A stretch of 64,000 nucleotides of DNA from Aphodoplasma sp045626925 (GTDB taxonomy: Bacteria > Bacillota > Clostridia > UBA1381 > UMGS1253). This document shows positions 8,594 to 16,986 of this stretch, piece after piece. Positions within the stretch are counted from its first letter, which is position 1. Every line of letters starts with the position of its first letter. The notes beneath the pieces were generated by a model. It was not told the DNA's origin. It did not search any database and saw only the letters and a program-made list of their open reading frames with translations. A program made the translations under genes and the position numbers. The stretch lies in contig JAZUQZ010000031.1 in the NCBI GenBank assembly GCA_045626925.1, positions 47,663 through 111,662 on the forward strand, read 5' to 3'.

Positions 8594-9536
8594 CTGCGTT
8601 CTCCTCCTTCTTTTTAAAGTACTGCACAGTAAAGTACTGTTGACCTAACTGAAAAACATTTGATATTATCCAATAAAGACCAACACCTGATGGCAATGTA
8701 AATGTAAAGAACACCGACATTATAGGCATCATAAGTGTCATAGACTTGCTCATTGATGCTGCCGTATCATCTGCATTTGGTGAAGTGGCCTGCTGTGGTG
8801 TGTTCATCGAAGTCATTTTTCCAAGCAACCACGATGTAAGACCTGATAAAACAGGAATAATCAATAGCGGAAGCGTCGTCCAAAGTGCCGGCGAAATCTG
8901 CCCCGCCAAAAGCGAACTAAACGGACCCCACACTTCGCTTGGATATCTTGACAAATCAAGTCCGAGGAAGTTAAAGTTAATAACCCATTCACTAAAGCCT
9001 TCAACACTTGTAGCAAAATTGCTCATTGCAATTTGAAAATTGTTTGCAAGAGTTTCCATCGATAGTGTTGTAAATCCGTTCGGAGCAATAGCAGCAAGGT
9101 CCGGATTGTTTATTACTGCTTGTTGCAAACTAATAACCTTGTTTATGTTTTCCGGCAGGTTAAAGTTTATACCAAGTATATACGAAAGCGGTCTTTGTAT
9201 AACCTGAAACAGACCGATAATAATCGGAAATTGTAATAATAATGGCAAACATCCACTTGCCGGATTTGCATCATTTGCTTTATAAAGCTCCATCATTTCT
9301 TTGTTGAGCTTTTCTTTGTCGTTTCCATATTTTCTTTGAAGTTCTTGTAACTGTGGTGCAAGCTTTTGTTGTTTTACCATCGATTTTTGCGATTTAAGAT
9401 TAAGCGGCAAAATCAAAAGCTTTATTATAATTGTAAAAAGTATAAGCGCAACACCATAATTTGGAATAAGCTTATAAATGAGCTCTACTATAAAGCCCAT
9501 CGGCCTAACTATAAGCCACATAAAAAGATTGCCCAT
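8541..9536 (-). CDS. yidC: Membrane protein insertase YidC/SpoIIIJ
   Basis: 331-aa Oxa1-family insertase that folds membrane proteins with or without Sec. The GVALILFTIIIKLLILPLN segment carries the conserved hydrophilic-groove Lys; five or so membrane helices and a basic tail (KKNRKDRKKHR) follow, which binds ribosomes. Unlike typical lipoprotein YidCs, no lipobox Cys is visible near the start. The ATG at 9536 is chosen for AAGGAG upstream; a longer frame to 9581 lacks a site. In spore-formers the SpoIIIJ type is needed in the forespore. Confidence 0.93.
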   Translation of the reverse strand: MGNLFMWLIVRPMGFIVELIYKLIPNYGVALILFTIIIKLLILPLNLKSQKSMVKQQKLAPQLQELQRKYGNDKEKLNKEMMELYKANDANPASGCLPLLLQFPIIIGLFQVIQRPLSYILGINFNLPENINKVISLQQAVINNPDLAAIAPNGFTTLSMETLANNFQIAMSNFATSVEGFSEWVINFNFLGLDLSRYPSEVWGPFSSLLAGQISPALWTTLPLLIIPVLSGLTSWLLGKMTSMNTPQQATSPNADDTAASMSKSMTLMMPIMSVFFTFTLPSGVGLYWIISNVFQLGQQYFTVQYFKKKEENAVVVDTIKKNRKDRKKHR

Positions 9537-9586
9537 ATTTATTATCTCCTTATAAGCAAAATCAAGCGTGAATAAGATCAAACGCG

Positions 9587-9799
9587 CTATTTGAGCGGGT
9601 CATAACCACCGCGACAAAACGGATTACATCTGATTATTCGCCAAAGAGCAAGCGCTCCGCCGCGAAAAACGCCATATTTACTTATGGCTTCATAGGCGTA
9701 TTGTGAGCATGTAGGCACAAACCTACATGTGCTTTTGCGCTTTAATGGCGAAATACGCCTTTGATAAAAGCGTATGGCGCGCAAAACTATCGACTTCAT
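9587..9799 (-). CDS. yidD: Membrane protein insertion efficiency factor YidD
   Basis: 70-aa protein with the family core: an N-terminal amphipathic helix (LRAIRFYQRRISP), the Cys-rich CRFVPTCSQYAYEAI and the end CNPFCRGGYDP. It assists YidC-dependent insertion. The ATG at 9799 gives the usual length; its ribosome site is weak. It sits between rnpA and yidC as in most Firmicutes. Confidence 0.95.
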   Translation of the reverse strand: MKSIVLRAIRFYQRRISPLKRKSTCRFVPTCSQYAYEAISKYGVFRGGALALWRIIRCNPFCRGGYDPLK

Positions 9800-9830
9800 A
9801 AAATCACACTTTTCTGTTTTGGACGAAAAA

Positions 9831-10184
9831 TTATTTGTCAGCATCCTTTTGCGGAATTATCCCGCTTTTTTTCAAAAGATAACCCATGTCGGCACGAATG
9901 GACGAAAAATCGGCGTCGGCGGCTCTTGTACGAGCGACAATGACAATATTATACCCAAGAGTCATTTCGCTCTCTTGCAAACGATAACATTCTCTTATCA
10001 GACGCCTTATCCTGTTGCGCACAACCGCGTTCCCAAGCTTTTTTGTGACGGTTATGCCAAGCGTATTTTCTTTTTTTGCGGTTTTCTTATAATATATTAC
10101 AAGATAACCTGCCACGATTGAGTTGCCTCTTTTATAAAGATAACGAAAATCGCGGTTATACTTCATAGACGAAGTGTTATTCAA
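9831..10184 (-). CDS. rnpA: Ribonuclease P protein component
   Basis: 117-aa basic protein subunit of RNase P, which binds the RNA subunit and the 5' leader of pre-tRNA. The RNR motif is clear (LGNAVVRNRIRRLIRECYR). The TTG start at 10184 gives MNNTSSMKYNRDF, which fits family N-termini and has GGTGAT just upstream; an internal ATG at 10166 is possible. It lies downstream of rpmH and its 3' end overlaps the upstream region of yidD. Confidence 0.94.
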   Translation of the reverse strand: MNNTSSMKYNRDFRYLYKRGNSIVAGYLVIYYKKTAKKENTLGITVTKKLGNAVVRNRIRRLIRECYRLQESEMTLGYNIVIVARTRAADADFSSIRADMGYLLKKSGIIPQKDADK

Positions 10185-10258
10185 TCAAAATCACCGTCCA
10201 CACCGTCTGCTGCCAACACGATAAAATTTTCTAAAAGAAAAGACCACCAAGTGGCCTT

Positions 10259-10393
10259 TTATGCTGACAGCTTTTTTCTACCCTTTAGTCTTCTTCTAGC
10301 CAGAACCTTTCTGCCGTTAGCAGTACTCATTCTTTTTCTAAAGCCATGCACCTTGCTTCTTTGCCTTTTTTTAGGCTGGTATGTTCTAAGCAT
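10259..10393 (-). CDS. rpmH: 50S ribosomal protein L34
   Basis: 44-aa, highly basic L34, read directly from the minus strand: it starts MLRTYQPKKRQRSKVHGF and ends in GRKKLSA. GGAGGT lies 8 nt before the ATG. It is the first gene of the operon rpmH-rnpA-yidD-yidC-jag-mnmE. In most bacteria dnaA lies divergently next to it, but not here. Confidence 0.98.
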   Translation of the reverse strand: MLRTYQPKKRQRSKVHGFRKRMSTANGRKVLARRRLKGRKKLSA

Positions 10394-10490
10394 TCTCTAC
10401 ACCTCCTGCAAAATGTTTGAAAAGCAATACCGCTTGCGCGTTTGCCAATACACAAATTAAATCGTATCCGCATAAGTGGACACGGTAAAT

Positions 10491-10519
10491 ATTATACATA
10501 CATTTTCACAAAATGTCAA
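10491..10519 (-). promoter_or_regulatory. Consensus sigma-A promoter of the rpmH operon
   Basis: TTGACA, 17-bp spacer, TATAAT on the minus strand, with both hexamers perfect. The leader before rpmH would be about 90 nt. No further structure is evident in 10394-10580. Confidence 0.93.
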
Positions 10520-10580
10520 GCTTTTTTTGCTTTATAATTTCATTTTTACATACCGTTACTACATATAGGAAGAAAAATTT

Positions 10581-10931
10581 TTATAGCACAATATGCAGTG
10601 GCGCAGAGTATGCAAAATCTGATTTTTCAAAAGTGTTTTTCTTCTCACAAACAAGCTCACACACTACATCGCAAAGAGCTATAGGCGTTACCGCGCCATA
10701 AGCGAGGCGCCAGATGAAGCTTAAAACTTTTTGCTTGTCACAGCTTATTGAAAGAGCCTGTTGACTTTCGCTTGTATCTTCTTGTGTTTTGACGATTTCG
10801 ATTCCATATGTACAAAGGCCGACGCTGTTTTCAAACGAAGTGTCCTCTTCCACAAGCAAGTATTTAAGCAAAAAGCCTGTCCGGCTTGCGTCGCCGATAC
10901 ACTTTATAGTGTGTATAACTTCCTTTTTCAT
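10581..10931 (-). CDS. Hypothetical protein, 116 aa, near putative Spo0A boxes
   Basis: I do not recognise the family with confidence; small Clostridia proteins of this size exist as domains of unknown function. The ATG at 10931 is chosen because AAAGGAG lies 8 nt upstream. The product is cytosolic in look (no signal peptide or membrane segment), starts MKKEVIHTIKCIGDAS and has a compact alternating hydrophobic pattern with four Cys. It is monocistronic and reads toward rpmH. Two tandem TGTCGAA boxes and a third inverted near-match lie 100-170 bp upstream, so Spo0A control is plausible. Confidence 0.6.
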   Translation of the reverse strand: MKKEVIHTIKCIGDASRTGFLLKYLLVEEDTSFENSVGLCTYGIEIVKTQEDTSESQQALSISCDKQKVLSFIWRLAYGAVTPIALCDVVCELVCEKKNTFEKSDFAYSAPLHIVL

Positions 10932-10973
10932 AAACAAAACTCCTTTCTGCAAAGCATAGCTTTTGTGTAAAAC

Positions 10974-10982
10974 ATTATACCA
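10974..10982 (-). promoter_or_regulatory. Extended -10 promoter of the 116-aa gene
   Basis: TGGTATAAT on the minus strand, about 45 bp before the ATG. No good -35 hexamer is visible 17 bp further upstream, which fits an activator-dependent promoter. Confidence 0.5.
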
Positions 10983-11030
10983 GCACAAATGTTGTATGAA
11001 AAGAAAATTACATCGCAGAATGTGACACAT

Positions 11031-11100
11031 ATCGACAAAAATGATAGCCAAAAATCAAATAGCTAAAAATAAAAAATAAAAACTGTCGAAATATGTCGAA
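11031..11100. promoter_or_regulatory. Cluster of Spo0A-type boxes
   Basis: Two perfect TGTCGAA sequences at 11084-11090 and 11094-11100 lie exactly 10 bp apart in the same orientation. A third, TTTTGTCGAT, lies in the opposite orientation at 11031-11040. They sit in the 323-bp divergent gap (10932-11254) between the 116-aa gene and the ACT-domain gene. The rest of that gap is AT-rich with the two promoters listed. Confidence 0.5.
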
Positions 11101-11179
11101 AATCAGATAAAAATGTAGCACAAAAGTTTTATAAATTATCAAAGACGCAAACAATGTGGTGCGTTTTTACATAAAGCGC

Positions 11180-11208
11180 TTGAAAAAAATGCAAAAAAGG
11201 TGTATAAT
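11180..11208 (+). promoter_or_regulatory. Sigma-A promoter of the ACT/UPF0210 genes
   Basis: TTGAAA, 17-bp spacer, TATAAT. It lies about 45 bp upstream of the ACT-domain gene. Confidence 0.75.
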
Positions 11209-11254
11209 AATGCGCAGATGAAATTATTTAATTTATAAAACGAGGAGAGATTTT

Positions 11255-11524
11255 ATGAAAGCGGTTATAACGGTTATAGGACATGACAAAGTAGGAATTA
11301 TTGCTACAGTATCGAATATTTTGGCAGATGCAAAAATAAATATTTTAGACATATCACAAACGATTATGCAAAATATGTTTACAATGATAATGCTCGTAAA
11401 CATTGAAAAATGCACAGAAAACTTTGATGAAATTGCAAAAAAGCTTGAAAATGCGGGCGAACAGATGGGCCTTTCGATTAGAATACAACACGAGGATGTT
11501 TTTAACTCTATGCACCGTATCTGA
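11255..11524 (+). CDS. ACT domain protein, UPF0237 family
   Basis: 89-aa stand-alone ACT domain (VIGHDKVGIIATVSNILADAK is the first beta-alpha unit). Such domains usually bind amino acids as regulatory ligands. It has GGAGAG before the ATG and is 46 bp upstream of the UPF0210 gene. The two are a conserved pair in Firmicutes and Archaea, so the ACT protein probably works with that enzyme-like partner. The ligand is unknown. Confidence 0.93.
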   Translation: MKAVITVIGHDKVGIIATVSNILADAKINILDISQTIMQNMFTMIMLVNIEKCTENFDEIAKKLENAGEQMGLSIRIQHEDVFNSMHRI

Positions 11525-11570
11525 TGTGCTTTATAAAAAGCAAATATAACTACTAAAGGGTGATTTTTTA

Positions 11571-12935
11571 ATGCTTAATAAGTTTGAAATAATAGAAACA
11601 ATAAAAATGTTTGAAGAAGAGCACCTTGATGTACGCACAATCACGATGGGCATTTCTTTAAAGGATTGCAGTGACCCCGATGTCGACAAAATGTGTGACA
11701 AGGTGTATAAAAAAATTACGACACTTGCAAAGGACCTTGTAAAAACAGGCGAGGATATTGAGCGTGAATATGGCATTCCGATTATAAACAAGCGCATTTC
11801 TGTTACGCCGGCATCATATTTGTGTGAGCACGCAAAATCAATAGACGATTGTGTAAAAATTGCAAAGACGCTTGATGCTGCTGCAAAGACAACCGGCGTA
11901 AACTTTATAGGCGGTTACAGTGCGCTTGTGCACAAAAGCTATACAAAGGGCGACAAAATGCTTATAGAGTCTATACCTGAGGCGCTTGCGCAGACAGAGC
12001 GCGTATGTTCAAGCGTAAATGTGGCGACTACACGAGCAGGAATCAATATGGACGCGGTTCGCCAGATGGGAATTGTTGTCAAACAGGCAGCGGAACGCAC
12101 CGCTTCGTCAGGTGGCTTTGCATGCGCAAAGCTTGTTGTATTTGCAAATGCAGTCGAGGATAATCCGTTTATGGCGGGGGCTTTTCATGGCAGTGGTGAG
12201 GGCGAATGTGTTATAAATGTTGGCGTAAGTGGCCCCGGCGTTGTAAAATGTGCTCTTGAAAAAATCGGAAAAGATGCAGATTTTGAACAGGTTGCAGAAA
12301 CAGTTAAGAAGACGGCATTTAAAATTACGCGTATGGGTCAGCTTGTTGCAAAAGAAGCGTCAAAAAGGCTTGGCGTTCCATATGGTATAGTAGATTTGTC
12401 GCTTGCTCCGACGCCTGCCGTTGGGGATAGCGTAGCATACATATTGGAAGAAATGGGACTTGAAAAGTGTGGAACACATGGCACAACCGCGGCACTTGCA
12501 TTGCTTAATGACGCGGTCAAAAAGGGTGGCGTAATGGCGTCGAGCTATGTGGGCGGTCTTTCGGGCGCATTTATTCCCGTTAGCGAGGACGCAGGCATGA
12601 TTGCGGCGGCAAAATGTGGAGCACTTACTCTTGAAAAGCTTGAGGCGATGACATGCGTGTGCTCGGTGGGCCTTGATATGATTGTTGTCCCCGGCGACAC
12701 AAGCGCATCAACAATTTCTGCAATTATAGCAGATGAGGCAGCGATTGGTATGGTTAATACAAAGACAACGGCCGTGCGTATAATTCCTGCACCGGGCAAA
12801 AAAATAGGCGATACGGTGGAGTTTGGCGGACTTTTGGGTAGCGGACCTGTTATGAGCGTTAACAAATATAGCGCCGAAACCTTTATAAATCGTGGCGGAA
12901 GGATTCCCGCACCGCTTCATAGCTTAAAAAACTGA
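11571..12935 (+). CDS. UPF0210 (DUF711/PFL-like) family protein
   Basis: 454-aa protein of the UPF0210 family, related in fold to glycyl-radical/pyruvate formate-lyase-like barrels but without a demonstrated activity. Family features seen are the N-terminal DVRTITMGISLKDC, the glycine-rich central GAFHGSGEGECVINVGVSGPGV and the C-terminal NRGGRIPAP. Length is as usual. The ribosome site AAGGGTGA precedes the ATG. It is cotranscribed with the ACT domain protein. Confidence 0.93.
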   Translation: MLNKFEIIETIKMFEEEHLDVRTITMGISLKDCSDPDVDKMCDKVYKKITTLAKDLVKTGEDIEREYGIPIINKRISVTPASYLCEHAKSIDDCVKIAKTLDAAAKTTGVNFIGGYSALVHKSYTKGDKMLIESIPEALAQTERVCSSVNVATTRAGINMDAVRQMGIVVKQAAERTASSGGFACAKLVVFANAVEDNPFMAGAFHGSGEGECVINVGVSGPGVVKCALEKIGKDADFEQVAETVKKTAFKITRMGQLVAKEASKRLGVPYGIVDLSLAPTPAVGDSVAYILEEMGLEKCGTHGTTAALALLNDAVKKGGVMASSYVGGLSGAFIPVSEDAGMIAAAKCGALTLEKLEAMTCVCSVGLDMIVVPGDTSASTISAIIADEAAIGMVNTKTTAVRIIPAPGKKIGDTVEFGGLLGSGPVMSVNKYSAETFINRGGRIPAPLHSLKN

Positions 12936-12975
12936 TTGCGTTAAAATGAAACAAAAATGGAAGAGATGATATAAA

Positions 12976-13596
12976 ATGAGCGATATATTTGTATATACTT
13001 ATAGCGTCGAGGCAGAACACGAGCAATATTTGTATGTAAATCTTACAAACAGATGCACAAACAGATGCACATTTTGCATTCGCACAAACAAAGAGGGTGT
13101 TGGCAGTGGCACACATTTGTGGCTTTCGCACGAGCCAAGCGTAAGTGAGGTAATTGATGCACTAAAAGAGTATGATATTAACAGTTATAAAGAAGTAGTT
13201 TTTTGTGGCTATGGCGAGCCGACAATGAGAATTGATGAGCTTGTTGAGGTGGCAAAGTGGATTAAGCAAAATTATAAGGTAAAAACGCGCATAAACACAA
13301 ACGGACACGCGAACGAGTATAATAAAAAAGATGTTACACCGCTTTTTGACGGGGTGATTGACTCTGTGTCGATAAGTCTTAACGCGTCAAACAAAAAGGC
13401 GTATGACGAATGTTGCAAATCGATTTATGGCGAAGAAGCGTTTGACATTATGCTTGACTTTGCAAAAAAAGCAAAAGAGCACACAAAGGTTGCCTTGAGT
13501 GTAGTCGATATAATTGGCGAAGATGAGGTAAAAGCATGCAAAAAGCTTGCTGACAAAATCGGGGTAGAGCTTCGCGTAAGAGAGTATGTAGAATAA
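12976..13596 (+). CDS. Small radical SAM protein, TatD-associated type
   Basis: 206-aa radical SAM protein. The [4Fe-4S] motif is CTNRCTFC (Cys-x3-Cys-x2-Cys) near residues 28-35. It is followed by the SAM-contact GYGEPT motif near 75-80 and a truncated barrel. Its size and N-terminus match the family described as TatD-linked radical SAM proteins, whose substrate is not established. No tatD gene lies in this window. The motif is encoded by a short tandem repeat, ACAAACAGATGC twice. It follows UPF0210 by 40 bp and is probably cotranscribed with it. Confidence 0.85.
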   Translation: MSDIFVYTYSVEAEHEQYLYVNLTNRCTNRCTFCIRTNKEGVGSGTHLWLSHEPSVSEVIDALKEYDINSYKEVVFCGYGEPTMRIDELVEVAKWIKQNYKVKTRINTNGHANEYNKKDVTPLFDGVIDSVSISLNASNKKAYDECCKSIYGEEAFDIMLDFAKKAKEHTKVALSVVDIIGEDEVKACKKLADKIGVELRVREYVE

Positions 13597-13612
13597 AGAA
13601 ATAAAATCAAAA

Positions 13613-13648
13613 AAACGGCACTTTGTTTAAAGTGCCGTTTAATTTTTT
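13613..13648. terminator. Bidirectional terminator
   Basis: Perfect 12-bp stem AAACGGCACTTT with GTTT loop and T-tracts on both sides, between the radical SAM gene (+) and the VanW-type gene (-). Confidence 0.92.
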
Positions 13649-15404
13649 ATAAACCTTCAGGGAATGGAATATCAGGCGTTATATCGCCGGATACGGGCGC
13701 CGATGAAGGAGATGGAGATGGCGTTTGTCCGTCCGGGAGCGGCGACGATGAAGGTGCCGGCCCGTCGGTTTTTTCTGCCTCGCCCGTTCCAATTCGCACA
13801 ACTTTGTTAACCATTGTATATGTGCTCTTGTGGAGGAATTTGTTTTCCACTTCTTTTCCGTTTTCATATATAATCTTATATGTGTTTACAACATGGCCCT
13901 TAAAGCCCGGTGCATCGACAACCGTTTTGCCAACAGGAAGTGTAGCATCCTTTATTTCGGTTGTTCCGTATGGCTTTGTGCTTACTGTTTGGGTAGTTAT
14001 TTTTACAGTTTTATTTTTATTCTCCTGTGTTCCAAGAATTTTTACAGAAACTGTGCCGCCACCCCAAGAGGATACAATTTTGAGCGGAGACGATGTATTG
14101 TTTTTAAACCTGAAGTCGAGCGAGCCATATGCAACAGTTGCGTCCATACCAAGCGGTGCATAACTTACTTCGAGTGAGTGCTCGTGACGCTCCACAACCT
14201 CAAGGTCTGCATAAAGAACAGCTGCATAAAGCGTCGAGCTTGTTTGACATATGCCGCCGCCAAGTCCGTCAACCATTTTGTTATTTTCATATACAGATGC
14301 GGGCTTAAAGCCTCTCTCTGCGGTTCTTTTGCCGACTGTTGTATTATATGAAAACTCATCTCCGGGCAGGAGTATTTTTCCGTTTATATATTTTGCTGCA
14401 AGTTCAACATTTGCCGAACGCGGAACATTTGATGTCATATATTTTGTTGAAAAACTGCCGAGCACATCATTAAAAAGTGCCATGCTGAGCGCGTCCGCCT
14501 TTACTTGTGCTTCTTGCACTATAAAGGGTATCGAAACATCTGCGGAGCCGGGCTTGAAGTCTTTCAAAAGCCTTTTTGCACCATCGATGTCAAAATATCT
14601 TCCATCAACTTCTGCTTCAATTACAATATCGTTATCGCGCAAAACATATTTTGCATCCTGTACATCGCGCTTTGTTACATCGTATAGCTCCTGCACATCA
14701 ATCGCTGCAGGTGTTGTATTTACTTTTCCAACCACAATTGTTTCATTTGAGCCGGGCAATAACGAATCAAGCACGCGTTTGCGCAATTTTGCCACATCAA
14801 CACCAAGACCTTCACGCCCTGCGTGGATCATGATTTCTTTTTCGAGAATATTGATTTCGTGTTGTGTAAGTGTGCCGCCTGCCTCTTTTGCAAAATTATT
14901 TAAAACGGCATCAAGCTTTAAATGGTCATATGACGGCGCATATCCTATGTCTTTTTTTACAAGTTTTGCACCAATCGCGGCAAAAGCGTTATATTTTCCG
15001 TACAAAAGCGCTCTGTCAGCCGTTTTCGCAACATCTACAGACAGCATAATATCCTTTGAATTTATTATTGCTTTGTTGCTTGCACCATCAAGCTTTATTG
15101 TTATAGATGTACTTTTGTATGGGTTATCAATCGCCGAAAGCTGTTCTATGACCTCATCGCGCGTCAAGCCGCTCATGTCGCGCCCATCTATCAAAACACC
15201 ATCAGCGACAACCGTTTTATCGCTTGTGAGCGCACCTGTAAGCAAAAATACCAATATACCGATTAAAACAGCGCCAACAACGCACAAGGATATAAGTGTG
15301 TTTTTGCTCATTTTTTTTGTTTTTTTCTTGCGTCGCGCAGCAGCAGACCTTTGAGAGACTTTGTCGGACGGGTCTGTCGCCTTTTTGTTAACATTTTGCC
15401 TCAT
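13647..15404 (-). CDS. VanW family protein with G5 domain, cell-envelope anchored
   Basis: 585 aa. A basic N-terminus (KKKTKKMSK) is followed by one membrane helix near residues 35-57, then an extracellular part: putative peptidoglycan-binding-like repeats (about 80-320), the VanW domain (LPGDEFSYNTTVGKR and GGGICQTSSTLYAAVL, about 340-440), a G5 domain (about 470-540) and a Ser/Pro-rich tail. VanW-domain proteins occur in cell-wall contexts, but their activity is unknown; this one is not in a vancomycin-resistance cluster. The ATG at 15404 is preferred for AAGGGG upstream. Confidence 0.88.
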   Translation of the reverse strand: MRQNVNKKATDPSDKVSQRSAAARRKKKTKKMSKNTLISLCVVGAVLIGILVFLLTGALTSDKTVVADGVLIDGRDMSGLTRDEVIEQLSAIDNPYKSTSITIKLDGASNKAIINSKDIMLSVDVAKTADRALLYGKYNAFAAIGAKLVKKDIGYAPSYDHLKLDAVLNNFAKEAGGTLTQHEINILEKEIMIHAGREGLGVDVAKLRKRVLDSLLPGSNETIVVGKVNTTPAAIDVQELYDVTKRDVQDAKYVLRDNDIVIEAEVDGRYFDIDGAKRLLKDFKPGSADVSIPFIVQEAQVKADALSMALFNDVLGSFSTKYMTSNVPRSANVELAAKYINGKILLPGDEFSYNTTVGKRTAERGFKPASVYENNKMVDGLGGGICQTSSTLYAAVLYADLEVVERHEHSLEVSYAPLGMDATVAYGSLDFRFKNNTSSPLKIVSSWGGGTVSVKILGTQENKNKTVKITTQTVSTKPYGTTEIKDATLPVGKTVVDAPGFKGHVVNTYKIIYENGKEVENKFLHKSTYTMVNKVVRIGTGEAEKTDGPAPSSSPLPDGQTPSPSPSSAPVSGDITPDIPFPEGL

Positions 15405-15766
15405 ACTGAAAAACCCCTTCATATATAATAGCTTATTGTTTATGTATCAAATATAACTTATTTTTTCAAAATTTATATAAAAATATACACAAAATCACAT
15501 TTACATTTTACTACAAAATATGCATAAAGTAAAGAAAAAACGGACTTTTTTAATATTTCATTTGTGTTTCACGATTCCTATAAAACGCCATGTTTTTATA
15601 ACAGGTATATTTTGGATAGAAAAAGGATAGAATTATATTAACATTTCGTAACATTTTAATGCTTCGGGCACAAAAACTACGAAAATTTTAAATGGAAAAA
15701 ACCCTGCTGTTATGCGGTTTTCGGGACACAAACCTCTGAAAATATTACAAAAATGTTAAAAAAAGC
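15405..15766. other. AT-rich intergenic region with imperfect direct repeat
   Basis: Gap between the divergent VanW-type and YabE-like genes. It contains two imperfect copies of TTCGGG-CACAAA...GAAAAT.TT at 15663-15689 and 15720-15745. No ORF with a ribosome site, no tRNA and no riboswitch that I can recognise. The VanW promoter is not clear. Confidence 0.4.
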
Positions 15767-15795
15767 TTGACAAAAGTGTTAATGTGTTGTAGAAT
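15767..15795 (+). promoter_or_regulatory. Sigma-A promoter of the YabE-like gene
   Basis: TTGACA, 17-bp spacer, TAGAAT. It leaves a leader of about 115 nt before the ATG. A known riboswitch class could not be assigned to that leader. Confidence 0.8.
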
Positions 15796-15917
15796 GAATG
15801 TACCCAAAATCAAAAAATGGTAAACTCGCAACAGTAAGCAAGACGATTTTTGTGTAAAAGACAAAATATTATCGATTGGCTTTTATATCGGATTGCTTTG
15901 CGAAGAACGGAGGAATT

Positions 15918-16976
15918 ATGAAACTTTTAGGCAAATGGCAAAATTCGCATTTGTCACCTCGCAAACTTTTGATAAGTGGTGTAGCAATTACATTGATGAT
16001 AGTCGTTACTTTTGTTACATTGATTGCAGCGGCAAAGTGGGATGTTACATTAAACGACAATGGAAATATTATATCTATTAGCACTACAAAATCTACAGTC
16101 GGTGCTATGTTAGCGCAGGAAGGCATTGTGCTTGCTGACGATGATTATGTAGTTCCGTCATTAGATACACCTATTAGCGAAGCAAGAGAAGTAACAATCA
16201 GACGAGCTTTTGATATAGTGGTTTGTGATGCAAATGGCGAAAAGGTTTTAAAAACGGCGCGGCCTACAGTTGGGGAGGCGCTTTTGGCATGTGGCATTAT
16301 ATTTGATGAGAATGATGAGATAATGCCGTCTGTTGATACACAGACAGTGGAAAACATGAAAATAAGCATAGCGCGCATAGAAGTATGTGAAGTTTCAGAA
16401 GAACAAGAAATAAATTATGAAATTATCGAAGAAGCATCAGACAAACTTCAAAAAGGTGCTAAAAAGCTTGTAACAAGCGGTAAAAACGGACTTGCGAATG
16501 TTAAGTATCGCATTGTTATGCGTGATGGCGCCGAGTACTCAAGAGAAGAAATTTCAAGAGAAATTTTGCAAGAGCCTATAAACAAGATTGTTGCAGTCGG
16601 CACAAAGGAAAATGCAGTTGCTGTGGCAAAGCTTGCATCAAGAGGTGGCTCTGTATCAGGAAAGTCAGTATCAAAAGTTATTATTTGTCGTGCGACGGCG
16701 TATGACGGTTCATATGAAACACTTGGTAAAACGAACCCTAAAACATGCCTTGGTCGTACACCTACAGTAGGTACGGTTGCGGTTGACCCAAGAGTTATTC
16801 CGCTTGGGACAAGGATGTATATTGAAACGGTAGATGGCTCGTATGTATATGGTGAATGCTTTGCAGGTGATACGGGTGGCGCGATAAAGGGCAACAGAGT
16901 AGATTTGTTTATGGCTTCAAGAGCGCAGGCACTTTCATTTGGCTCACGCCAGGTTAGAGTTTATATTTTAGATTAG
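15918..16976 (+). CDS. YabE-like G5/3D domain cell-wall protein
   Basis: 352 aa. N-terminal membrane anchor or signal (KLLISGVAITLMIVVTFVTL, about 15-36), two DUF348 repeats (about 45-90 and 100-145, each with TVGE/TVGA), a G5 domain (about 165-240) and a C-terminal 3D domain (about 255-352) with the three conserved Asp, including ...DTGGAIKGNRVDLF. It resembles Rpf-like/YabE cell-wall lytic enzymes of Firmicutes; the 3D domain is a MltA-like fold thought to cut glycan strands. The start at 15918 is set by GGAGG; a longer frame to 15876 lacks support. Confidence 0.9.
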   Translation: MKLLGKWQNSHLSPRKLLISGVAITLMIVVTFVTLIAAAKWDVTLNDNGNIISISTTKSTVGAMLAQEGIVLADDDYVVPSLDTPISEAREVTIRRAFDIVVCDANGEKVLKTARPTVGEALLACGIIFDENDEIMPSVDTQTVENMKISIARIEVCEVSEEQEINYEIIEEASDKLQKGAKKLVTSGKNGLANVKYRIVMRDGAEYSREEISREILQEPINKIVAVGTKENAVAVAKLASRGGSVSGKSVSKVIICRATAYDGSYETLGKTNPKTCLGRTPTVGTVAVDPRVIPLGTRMYIETVDGSYVYGECFAGDTGGAIKGNRVDLFMASRAQALSFGSRQVRVYILD

Positions 16977-16986
16977 TTATAAAATA

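Noticed and set aside
10394..11254. oriC with DnaA boxes
   Set aside because: No TTATNCACA match and no cluster of near-matches; only single degenerate resemblances such as TTTTACACA. dnaA is not present either.
14251..15354. Long plus-strand open frame of 367 codons antisense to the VanW-type gene
   Set aside because: No ribosome site, no recognisable domain, and a composition that mirrors the real minus-strand gene. It is a shadow frame.
15796..15917. c-di-AMP (ydaO) riboswitch in the leader of the YabE-like gene
   Set aside because: The regulatory class is common for such genes, but the leader is short and lacks the conserved core sequences that I know.
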